Assembly (NCBI GenBank): GCA_021731425.1
Contig: JAKFXJ010000318.1
Coordinates: forward strand, 1 to 5,703
DNA from: Limnohabitans sp.
GTDB lineage: Bacteria; Pseudomonadota; Gammaproteobacteria; Burkholderiales; Burkholderiaceae_C
Direction of reading: 5' to 3'
Length of the DNA: 5,703 nt
The position numbers were made by a program, and so were the translations under genes. Below the pieces are notes generated by a model, which saw nothing but the letters and a program-made list of their open reading frames with translations, ran no database searches and was not told where the DNA came from. This document shows, piece after piece, positions 1-5,338 of the stretch (positions are counted from its first letter, which is position 1; each line of letters opens with the position of its first letter).

Positions 1-29
1 TGCACGTCGTAGACAACGGTTTTGCTCAT
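1..29 (-). CDS. Start of a fifth operon gene, cut by the left edge
   Basis: An ATG on the minus strand at 29-27 opens a frame reading MSKTVVYDV before the window ends, so the rest of the gene lies outside. It begins 9 bases after the stop codon of the short-chain dehydrogenase. A GAAAGT ribosome-binding sequence overlaps that stop at the right distance, as in the two preceding genes. The spacing and the shared binding-site style suggest it belongs to the same operon. Nine residues are not enough to name a product. An enzyme that finishes the pathway, such as a thioesterase, acyl-CoA dehydrogenase or aldehyde dehydrogenase, would fit the context, but this is a guess. Confidence 0.5.
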
Positions 30-34
30 GTTTG

Positions 35-40
35 ACTTTC
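35..40 (-). promoter_or_regulatory. GAAAGT ribosome-binding site of the truncated fifth gene
   Basis: The minus strand reads GAAAGT five bases before the ATG at 29. It overlaps the TGA stop of the upstream dehydrogenase gene (41-39), an arrangement that favours translational coupling. GAAAG matches the 5' part of the extended Shine-Dalgarno sequence AGAAAGGAGGU. It supports treating the edge ATG as a real start. Confidence 0.45.
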
Positions 41-803
41 AACGTGGGGCCATACGCAAAGCGCCATCGAGGCGAATGACTTCGCCGTTCAGGGGGTCGT
101 TGTGCACGATGTGGCAGGCCAGTTCGGCAAATTCGCTGGGCTTGCCCAGGCGGGCTGGGAAGGGGATGCTGGCAGCCAGAGATTGCTGCACCGGCTCGGG
201 CAAGCTGGCCAACAGGGGTGTTTTGAACAGGCCAGGCGCGATGGTGCACACCCGGATGCCGTGCTGCGCCAAGTCGCGTGCCATGGGCAGTGTCATGCCC
301 ACCACACCGGCCTTGGAGGCGCTGTAGGCCTGCTGGCCCACTTGGCCGTCAAAGGCCGCGACCGAAGCGGTGAAGACCATCACGCCACGGGCCCCGTCTT
401 CCATGGGGTCGAGCTTGGCGCAAGCGGCCGAGAACAAACGTGCGGCGTTGTAAGTGCCGATCAAGTTCACGTTGATGACCTTGGCAAACTCCTCCAGCGG
501 CGCGGCATTGCCGTCTTTACCGACCACGCGCTTGGCGGTGCCAATGCCCGCGATTTGCATCAGGATGCGGGCGGGGCCGTGCGCTGCTGCGGCGGTCTCG
601 ATGGCTGTGACCATGCTGTCCGGGTCAGATACGTTGCAATGCACCGCAAGGCCGCCAATGTCTTTGGCCACCCGCTCTGCGTTGTCCATGTTGAGGTCGA
701 GCACCGCGACCTTGGCGCCCAGGCGGGCGAGTTCACGGGCGGTGGCTTCCCCCAGACCGGAGCCACCCCCGGTGACCAGAGCTGCTTGTCCTTGGATGTT
801 CAT
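39..803 (-). CDS. HSD10-type short-chain 3-hydroxyacyl-CoA dehydrogenase
   Basis: This 254-residue cytoplasmic NAD-dependent short-chain dehydrogenase most resembles the 3-hydroxyacyl-CoA dehydrogenase type 2 (HSD17B10) branch. The Rossmann glycine motif TGGGSGLG is at residues 11-18. Asp36 ends the second strand (AVLDL), which favours NAD over NADP. The NNAG position reads QIAG (83-86). The catalytic set is complete: Asn113, Ser147 (FTASVAAF), Tyr160 and Lys164 in YSASK. The stretches DGQVGQ before the Tyr, GMTLPMARDL and IAPGLFKTPLL after it, and the ending NGEVIRLDGALRMAP, are HSD10 hallmarks as I recall them. Length is normal for the family. In this operon it would oxidise the 3-hydroxyacyl-CoA made by the hydratase to the 3-ketoacyl-CoA for the thiolase. 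It starts 29 bases after the thiolase stop. The fold and enzyme class are firm; the aromatic acyl substrate is inferred. Confidence 0.93.
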   Translation of the reverse strand: MNIQGQAALVTGGGSGLGEATARELARLGAKVAVLDLNMDNAERVAKDIGGLAVHCNVSDPDSMVTAIETAAAAHGPARILMQIAGIGTAKRVVGKDGNAAPLEEFAKVINVNLIGTYNAARLFSAACAKLDPMEDGARGVMVFTASVAAFDGQVGQQAYSASKAGVVGMTLPMARDLAQHGIRVCTIAPGLFKTPLLASLPEPVQQSLAASIPFPARLGKPSEFAELACHIVHNDPLNGEVIRLDGALRMAPR

Positions 804-809
804 GGTGTG

Positions 810-815
810 TCTTTC
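810..815 (-). promoter_or_regulatory. GAAAGA ribosome-binding site of the dehydrogenase gene
   Basis: The minus strand reads GAAAGA with six bases between it and the ATG at 803. It lies in the 29-base gap after the thiolase stop. There is no GGAG core, so pairing would use the UUUCU end of betaproteobacterial 16S rRNA. It supports the start at 803. Confidence 0.5.
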
Positions 816-832
816 AAAATGTTGGGTGATGT

Positions 833-2083
833 TCAGACCGCTTCGGGGTTTTCGATCAACAGCGCAATGCCTTGCCCGCCGCCCACACAGGCGCTGGAGA
901 TGCCGTAACGCAAACCGCTGCGTTGCAATTCACGCGCCAGCGTGATGGTCAGGCGCACACCGGTCGCAGCCAGGGTGTGACCCAGCGCGATCGCGCCGCC
1001 GTTGACGTTGAGCTTGGACACATCCAGGCCCAATTCTTTGGCCACAGCTAAGGTTTGTGCACCTTGAGCTTCGTTGATTTCAAAGCGGCCAATGTCAGAC
1101 AGCTTGAGACCCGTGCGCTCGAGCAGCAAGCGAATCGCAGGCGCCGGGCCAATGCCCATGATCTCGGGCGGTACGCCCACAGCCGCAGCAGCGACAACGC
1201 GGGCCAGCTGCTTTTTGCCGTTGGTTTTGGCATAGGTGCCGGAGGTGACCACACAGGCTGCCGCCGCATCGACCAAGGCCGAGCTGTTGCCACCGGTTTG
1301 CACGCCACCTTCGTACACGGGCCGGAGTTTGCCCAAGACATCGGCAGGGGAGATGCGCGGGTGGGTGTCGGCGTTGACTTCGGTCACTTTGCCTTGCAGC
1401 TTGATGCCGCGCGGGATGTAGCCTTCGAGTTCGAATTTTTCGGTGACCACCGGCACGATCTCGCCCGCATGAAAACCTGCGGCCTGCGCGGCCACGGCCT
1501 TGGCAAAAGAGTCGGACGCGAACTGGTCCACCTCTTCACGGGTGATGTTGTATTTTTTGGCCAGGTTTTCAGCCGTCTGGATCATGTTGATGCCCGCTGC
1601 CGGGTCTTTCAGGGCTTCCCACATGAAGTCCTTGAAGCCCACAGGGGAGCCCAGCTTGAAGCCGGTGCGGTGGTCAAAGGCGGCGATCGGGTTGCGCGTC
1701 ATGCTCTCGGTGCCGACCACCAGCGCGGCCTCACAAACACCCGCTTCAATTTGCTCGCCCGCTTGGCGAAACAGCTCAAAACCGGTGCCGCAGATGCGCT
1801 GCACCATGATGGCGGGCACCTCTTGCGGGACGCCTGCGTAAAGGCCAATGTGGCGCGGCAGAACAAACTGGTCAAAGTCACCAGGCGCCATATTTCCGGT
1901 GATGACCGAGCCGATCTCGGTGGCGGCGATGCCTGCACGCTTCAATGCTTCGCGTGCGGCCTTGATGCCCAGGTCGGTGGGCGAGATGTGGCCCAAAGCA
2001 CCGCAGTAATCGACCATGGGTGTGCGCACACCCTCGTGCATCCACACATCGGCAAACGCGTTGAAAAATCCTTTGGCGCTCAT
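833..2083 (-). CDS. Thiolase-family acyl-CoA acetyltransferase (beta-ketothiolase)
   Basis: This 416-residue cytoplasmic thiolase would cleave a 3-ketoacyl-CoA with CoA to give acetyl-CoA and a shortened acyl-CoA. After a short N-terminal extension the first thiolase strand appears as GVRTPM (18-23). The nucleophile is Cys98 in VQRICGTGF, the histidine is His369 in GGAIALGH, and the second active cysteine is Cys399 in SSACVGGGQG. Asn337 lies in INEAQ. The glycine-rich loop GGVQTGGNSSALVDAAAA (259-276) is also typical. Several motif positions depart from the textbook forms: NEAQ rather than NEAF, GHTLAATG rather than GHPxGxxG, and QRICGTG rather than NRxCxSG. These changes spare the catalytic residues and may reflect an unusual acyl group. 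Pseudomonas ferulate clusters also carry a thiolase-like gene (aat) beside fcs. The 54-base gap from the ligase stop fits one transcript. Thiolase class is firm; aromatic 3-ketoacyl-CoA as substrate is inferred. Confidence 0.92.
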   Translation of the reverse strand: MSAKGFFNAFADVWMHEGVRTPMVDYCGALGHISPTDLGIKAAREALKRAGIAATEIGSVITGNMAPGDFDQFVLPRHIGLYAGVPQEVPAIMVQRICGTGFELFRQAGEQIEAGVCEAALVVGTESMTRNPIAAFDHRTGFKLGSPVGFKDFMWEALKDPAAGINMIQTAENLAKKYNITREEVDQFASDSFAKAVAAQAAGFHAGEIVPVVTEKFELEGYIPRGIKLQGKVTEVNADTHPRISPADVLGKLRPVYEGGVQTGGNSSALVDAAAACVVTSGTYAKTNGKKQLARVVAAAAVGVPPEIMGIGPAPAIRLLLERTGLKLSDIGRFEINEAQGAQTLAVAKELGLDVSKLNVNGGAIALGHTLAATGVRLTITLARELQRSGLRYGISSACVGGGQGIALLIENPEAV

Positions 2084-2088
2084 GTCAG

Positions 2089-2095
2089 TTCTTTC
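2089..2095 (-). promoter_or_regulatory. GAAAGAA ribosome-binding site of the thiolase gene
   Basis: The minus strand reads GAAAGAA five bases before the ATG at 2083, at the end of the 54-base gap after the ligase gene. Like the next two genes downstream it uses GAAAG in place of GGAG. It supports the start that gives a 416-residue product. Confidence 0.5.
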
Positions 2096-2111
2096 AGTGT
2101 TGTGTCGCTGT

Positions 2112-2123
2112 CCACCGGGGTGG
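2112..2123 (-). other. Short GC hairpin between ligase and thiolase genes
   Basis: The gap between the two genes holds CCACC-CC-GGTGG on the minus strand, a perfect 5-base inverted repeat with a 2-base centre, effectively a 4-pair stem with a 4-base loop. No run of T follows, so it is unlikely to be a rho-independent terminator. It could mark an mRNA processing or stability point within the operon, or be chance in GC-rich DNA. Confidence 0.2.
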
Positions 2124-2137
2124 GCGGCTGTAGGGTG

Positions 2138-3988
2138 TCATTGGGGTTGGAGGATGTGGGGCAGGGTGCCCTCGTGCAAAGCCGCCACGGTGGCCGCGCG
2201 GTGGGCCAACACGGAGCGCTGGTTGATCGAGCCCTTGTCGGTGATCTCGCCCTTGTCAATCGTGGGCGGTTCAGCCAACAGGCACAGGCGGGCAATGCGG
2301 TTGGCGCTACCTGTGGCGCTGAGAGCCAGGGTGTTGACGATCTCCTGAAACTTGGCCTGCACAGGCGCCGAGGCCAGCACATCGGCCAGCGGCGCATCAG
2401 CGGGCAGGCCGCTCAATGCGCGAACCGCCGGGGTCGGGAAAATCATGGCCCCGACTTCTTTGAGGTTGATGCCAGTCAGCACAGCGTCTTGGATGTAGGG
2501 TGCACCCGCCGCAATGATCTTGGCCCGCAGCGGCCCCACGCTCACAAAGGTGCCGGTGGCGAGCTTGAAGTCTTCGGCAATGCGACCGTCGAACTTCAAG
2601 CCCAGGTGCATATCGCTTTCGTCGATCCACTTGACCGCGTCGCCGGTCTTGAAGAAACCTTCTTCGTCGAATGCGTCGGTGGTCTCTTGCGCATTGCGCC
2701 AGTAGCCGGGGGTAATGTTGGGGCCCCGGTAGCGCACCTCGGTTTTGCCCTCGGTGTCCACCAGTTTGAGCTCCAGGCCGGGCGTGGGCACACCCAGGTC
2801 GCCCGCTTGCACAAAGGGGTTGGTCACGAAGATGCCAAACGGGCCGGACTCGGTCATGCCCAGGCCCGTGCCCATGACAATCCGCTCGCCCACTTCACGC
2901 TCTTGGCTGGCGTAGAGGCTGTCCCAGATGGGTTGGGCCAAAGCGGCACCCGCATAGAAGAACATTTGCACGCGAGACAGCAGCGTTTTGCGCAGCTGGT
3001 CGTCGTTTTGCATGGCATGGGCAATTGCCTCAAAACCGGTGGGCACGTTGAAGTACACGGTGGGCGCGATCTCGCGCAAGTTGCGCAAGGTCTCGTGCAT
3101 CAGGGCCGCTGTGGGCTTGCCGTCGTCGATGTAGAGGGTGCCGCCGTGGAACACCGTCATGCCAAAGTTGTGGTTGCCGCCGAAGGTGTGGTTCCAGGGC
3201 AGCCAGTCGACCAACACCAGTTCTTGCTCGGCCAGCACGGGCATGGACTGCGCCATTTGTTGTTGGTTGGCGCACCACAGGCGGTTGGTGTTGATGACGG
3301 CCTTGGGCAGCTTGGTGGAGCCGCTGGTGAACAAAAACTTGGCGATGGTGTCTGGGCCGGTGGCGGCCATGGCGGCATCTACAGCGGGCGTGGCGGCGGT
3401 GGCGCACAGGCTGTCAAAAGCCGTGACCGTGCGCCCGGGCACATCGCCCTCACACATCACCACTTCCATGTCCTCACCCACGGTGGCGGTAATGGCTTTG
3501 GCATAGCGGGCGTCCGAGGCAAACACCAAGCCGGGCGTGACGGTGCGCAACACATGTTTCAGTTTGTCGTAGTCCACGCTCACCAGTGAGTAGGGCGGCG
3601 AGGTGGGCACATAGGGCACACCTGCAATCAGGCAACCCAGGGCCAACATGGCGTGTTCCAGGCTGTTCTCACTCAGGATGACCACCGGCCGCTCAGCGCT
3701 CAGGCCCCGGTCGAGCACGCTTTGCGCAATGTTGCGTGCTGTTTGCCAGGCCTGTGCATAGGTGATGTGCCGCCAGTCGCCCAGCGTGCCATCGGTATTT
3801 TTCACACGACGGGCCATGAAGGTCTGATGGGGCTTGGTGTGCGCCCAGTGCTGCAGGCGGTCGGTCAGGCGATCCGGAAACGCCTTCAGCGCCTGATCGG
3901 CTTGCAGGTAGCGCGTGCCGGGCTCGCCATCGCGCAGGCTGACACGGGTCACGCCAAATTTGAGCGGGCGGAATTTGGTGGCGTTCAT
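2138..3988 (-). CDS. fcs: Feruloyl-CoA synthase-type acyl-CoA ligase
   Basis: This 616-residue cytoplasmic ANL-superfamily ligase would activate a hydroxycinnamic acid (ferulate, p-coumarate or caffeate) with ATP to its CoA thioester, the entry step of the operon. The phosphate-binding loop FTSGSTKLPKAV is at 220-231. DWLPWNHTFGGNHNF (261-275) and MGTGLGMTESGP (372-383) give the adenylate-binding core. KTGD (447-450) carries the ribose-contacting Asp. The hinge region GRIAEDFKLATGTFVSVGPLR is at 468-488. The C-terminal lysine motif is DKGEITDKGSINQR (578-591), with Lys585 as the probable catalytic lysine. The unusual LATGTFVSVG hinge and the DKGSINQ ending match the feruloyl-CoA synthase branch rather than general fatty-acid ligases. 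An in-frame ATG at 4051 would add 21 basic residues inside the hydratase gene. The start at 3988 is preferred because a GGAG site lies six bases before it and MNATKFRPLKFG resembles the family's N-terminus. The gene begins 13 bases after the hydratase stop. Exact substrate range is inferred. Confidence 0.93.
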   Translation of the reverse strand: MNATKFRPLKFGVTRVSLRDGEPGTRYLQADQALKAFPDRLTDRLQHWAHTKPHQTFMARRVKNTDGTLGDWRHITYAQAWQTARNIAQSVLDRGLSAERPVVILSENSLEHAMLALGCLIAGVPYVPTSPPYSLVSVDYDKLKHVLRTVTPGLVFASDARYAKAITATVGEDMEVVMCEGDVPGRTVTAFDSLCATAATPAVDAAMAATGPDTIAKFLFTSGSTKLPKAVINTNRLWCANQQQMAQSMPVLAEQELVLVDWLPWNHTFGGNHNFGMTVFHGGTLYIDDGKPTAALMHETLRNLREIAPTVYFNVPTGFEAIAHAMQNDDQLRKTLLSRVQMFFYAGAALAQPIWDSLYASQEREVGERIVMGTGLGMTESGPFGIFVTNPFVQAGDLGVPTPGLELKLVDTEGKTEVRYRGPNITPGYWRNAQETTDAFDEEGFFKTGDAVKWIDESDMHLGLKFDGRIAEDFKLATGTFVSVGPLRAKIIAAGAPYIQDAVLTGINLKEVGAMIFPTPAVRALSGLPADAPLADVLASAPVQAKFQEIVNTLALSATGSANRIARLCLLAEPPTIDKGEITDKGSINQRSVLAHRAATVAALHEGTLPHILQPQ

Positions 3989-3993
3989 GCGCG

Positions 3994-3998
3994 TCTCC
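3994..3998 (-). promoter_or_regulatory. GGAGA ribosome-binding site that sets the ligase start
   Basis: The minus strand reads GGAGA, with the GGAG core six bases before the ATG at 3988, in the 13-base gap after the hydratase stop. It favours this ATG over the in-frame ATG at 4051. Confidence 0.6.
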
Positions 3999-4001
3999 GG
4001 T

Positions 4002-4808
4002 TCAGCTTTTTTGCACCTTGGCCGCCTTGCCTTCAAGGAAGGCACGCACACGGGCTTTGGCTTCGGGGGCCGCTTGGGCGATCGACGCCATCAGGGCTTC
4101 GGTGAACAGGCCGTGGTCTGCAGGTTGCTCGGCGATGCGTGGCATGGCGTGTGTGAGCGCAAAGTTGGTCAGGGGCGCGTTGGTGGCAATGCGGGTGGCC
4201 AACTCGATGGCCTTGGTCAGTGCGGTGCCGGTAGGCACACGGTATTGGGCAAAACCCACACGTTCGCCTTCTTGTGCGTCGTACACACGGCCTGTGAGCA
4301 TCATGTCGATCATGCGTGCCGTGCCAATCAGTTTGGGGACACGCACCGAGCCGCCACCGCCCACAAAAATGCCGCGTGTGCCTTCGGGCAGGGCGTAAAA
4401 CGTACTGTCGTCGGCGACGCGGATGTGACTCGCGCTGGCCAGCTCCAGGCCGCCGCCCACCACCGCGCCGTGCAAGGCGCAGACGACGGGCACGCTGCCT
4501 TGTTCTACCGCGTTCAGGGCCACATGCCAGCCGCGTGAGTGGTGAATACCTTCGCCTGCGTCGCGCTCTTTGAGCTCTGACAGGTCGAGCCCGGCGCAAA
4601 AGTGGTCACCCTCGCCATGGATCACGGCCGCGCGGGCCTCAGCGGGCAGATTCTGGAACACATCACGCAGCGCTTCGATCAAGGCGTCGTTGAGCGCATT
4701 GCGCTTGGCTGGGCGGCACAGCCGCACCACGGCTACAGCGCCTTGCATCTCCAGGGCCACGCCGTTGGCGGCTGCACGTTCGAGGATCGGATGGGTGGAT
4801 GGGGTCAT
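4002..4808 (-). CDS. Crotonase-family enoyl-CoA hydratase
   Basis: This 268-residue cytoplasmic crotonase-fold enzyme would add water to the 2,3 double bond of an enoyl-CoA, here probably feruloyl-CoA or a relative. The crotonase core begins at VAVVRLCRPAKRNALN (25-40). The first oxyanion-hole segment is HFCAGLDLSEL (69-79). The second is GAVVGGGLELASASHIRVAD (114-133). Both glutamates expected of a true hydratase are present: Glu122 in GGGLE and Glu142 in ALPEGTRG. A glycine-rich stretch (GIFVGGGGSVRVPKLIG) follows. The longer frame starting at 4868 would add 20 residues, but these are encoded by the operator palindromes; AAGGA nine bases before 4808 supports the shorter start. It is the first gene of the operon. 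The family also includes feruloyl-CoA hydratase/lyase, which yields vanillin plus acetyl-CoA. Motifs alone do not exclude that, but the thiolase and dehydrogenase downstream favour simple hydration. Confidence 0.92.
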   Translation of the reverse strand: MTPSTHPILERAAANGVALEMQGAVAVVRLCRPAKRNALNDALIEALRDVFQNLPAEARAAVIHGEGDHFCAGLDLSELKERDAGEGIHHSRGWHVALNAVEQGSVPVVCALHGAVVGGGLELASASHIRVADDSTFYALPEGTRGIFVGGGGSVRVPKLIGTARMIDMMLTGRVYDAQEGERVGFAQYRVPTGTALTKAIELATRIATNAPLTNFALTHAMPRIAEQPADHGLFTEALMASIAQAAPEAKARVRAFLEGKAAKVQKS

Positions 4809-4817
4809 CGAAGTAGG

Positions 4818-4822
4818 TCCTT
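4818..4822 (-). promoter_or_regulatory. AAGGA ribosome-binding site that sets the hydratase start
   Basis: The minus strand reads AAGGA nine bases before the ATG at 4808. No comparable site precedes the in-frame ATG at 4868, so this site decides the start of the first operon gene. Confidence 0.6.
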
Positions 4823-4842
4823 GGGGGTCGGGATCAGAACAT

Positions 4843-4866
4843 GCAATAAGGTTATTGCTAATAACC
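4843..4866. promoter_or_regulatory. Two interlocked palindromes, probable operator of the catabolic operon
   Basis: On the plus strand, GCAATAAGGTTATTGC (4843-4858) is an inverted repeat with perfect 7-base arms and a 2-base centre. GGTTATTGCTAATAACC (4850-4866) is a second one with perfect 7-base arms and a 3-base centre. They share 4850-4858, giving three half-sites in 24 bases. The block is AT-rich inside GC-rich DNA and lies 35-58 bases upstream of the first operon gene, where it could overlap the promoter or transcript start. AT-rich palindromes of this size are typical of dimeric repressors. Hydroxycinnamate operons elsewhere are often controlled by MarR-type repressors that respond to the acyl-CoA (CouR, FerC), so such a protein is a reasonable guess. 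No regulator gene is in the window, and I could not place a convincing -35/-10 pair. Confidence 0.5.
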
Positions 4867-5059
4867 ATATTGTGCGCATCGGAATGGGTTGGATTGCTTG
4901 GTGTTTACCCTAGTTCCTCGGGCTTTCTGTACCCAAGCCTTCGGCTGGATGTGTCCGCGTGTGCGTGGCCCGCAAGAGGGCGCACTGGCCCCACAGGCAT
5001 GGCCTTGCGTGACTGGCTGAATGGGGGGGTGACGGTCAGGCACCGCCAAGCGGGGCGAA

Positions 5060-5338
5060 TTACAGGTTTTTCTCGTCACCCGGGCGCATGCCCTTTAGCC
5101 AGTAGACCCAGGACAGGATCACGGCCACCGCGGTGTAGAGCTCAGGCGGGATTTCCTTGTCCAGATCAATGCGGCTGAGCAAGGCCAGCAGTTGCGGATC
5201 TTCGGCCACATACACGCCATGGAGCTTGGCTTCGTCGATGATGCGCTGGGCCAGTTCGTCTTCGCCTTTGGCGCTGATGATGGGCGTTTTGCGCTTGCCG
5301 TATTCCAGGGCAATCGCTTCTCTCAAAGGGGGCTTCAT
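5060..5338 (-). CDS. Small FlhB C-terminal-domain-like protein (FlhX/YlqH type)
   Basis: This 92-residue protein corresponds to the cytoplasmic C-terminal domain of FlhB/YscU, the substrate-specificity switch of flagellar and type III export. It has no membrane part. REAIALEY (6-13) aligns with the segment after the FlhB cleavage site. AKGEDELAQRIIDEAKLHGV (23-42) and EDPQLLALL (46-54) follow the family pattern, and KEIPPELYTAVAVILSWVYWLKG (61-83) is the conserved C-terminal signature. Where FlhB has the self-cleaving NPTH, this protein reads PPLR at residues 3-6, so it should not autocleave. It is too short to replace full FlhB. Its ATG overlaps the stop of the FliK-like gene in ATGA, which indicates coupled translation and a shared job. 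In Bacillus a similar small FlhB-like gene (ylqH) sits beside ylqG. A role as an accessory or modulator of flagellar export is inferred. Confidence 0.88.
   Translation of the reverse strand: MKPPLREAIALEYGKRKTPIISAKGEDELAQRIIDEAKLHGVYVAEDPQLLALLSRIDLDKEIPPELYTAVAVILSWVYWLKGMRPGDEKNL

Larger units (their letters stand above)
4809..5059. other. Intergenic region between flagellar-type pair and catabolic operon
   Basis: These 251 bases hold no open frame with a recognisable product. The stretch next to the catabolic operon carries its ribosome-binding site and the interlocked palindromes. Further upstream the minus strand reads AACTAGGGTAAACACC (4915-4900), which may be a promoter or protein-binding element. 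For the end of the flagellar-type transcript there are only weak hairpins. CCGC-TTG-GCGG (5053-5043) follows the stop almost at once. A bulged stem GTGcGCCC/GGGCCAC lies at 4985-4965. Neither is followed by a T-run, so termination may be rho-dependent or the two gene groups may be partly co-transcribed. Confidence 0.5.

Noticed and set aside
102..908. Plus-strand frame opposite the dehydrogenase gene
   Set aside because: Same antisense shadow pattern. The minus-strand protein has a complete set of SDR motifs, and the plus frame has none.
1055..3589. Very long open frame (844 codons) on the plus strand, opposite the thiolase and ligase genes
   Set aside because: It is a by-product of strong GC codon bias in the genes on the other strand. 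Its translation is low-complexity, rich in His, Gly, Arg and Gln, with no family motif, and it runs across two well-supported genes and their gap.
3989..4051. Longer ligase start at 4051, adding 21 residues
   Set aside because: It would overlap the hydratase gene by about 50 bases and add a basic tail unlike the family. A GGAG site is placed correctly for the ATG at 3988.
4002..4808. Calling the crotonase gene feruloyl-CoA hydratase/lyase (ech)
   Set aside because: The crotonase motifs are shared by hydratases and the lyase, and the operon context favours hydration. The specific name would go beyond the evidence.
4840..4880. Sigma-70 or sigma-54 promoter for the catabolic operon
   Set aside because: Weak -10-like strings (TATGGT) have no matching -35 at proper spacing. 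The TTGC in this stretch lacks the upstream GG required for sigma-54. The promoter position is left open.
4965..5053. Possible rho-independent terminator after the FlhB-like gene
   Set aside because: Short GC hairpins exist, but none is followed by a T-run on the minus strand, so no terminator is called.
4570..5178. Plus-strand frame crossing the intergenic region
   Set aside because: It overlaps the hydratase 5' end and the FlhB-like gene, has no recognisable domain, and its translation looks like random high-GC sequence.
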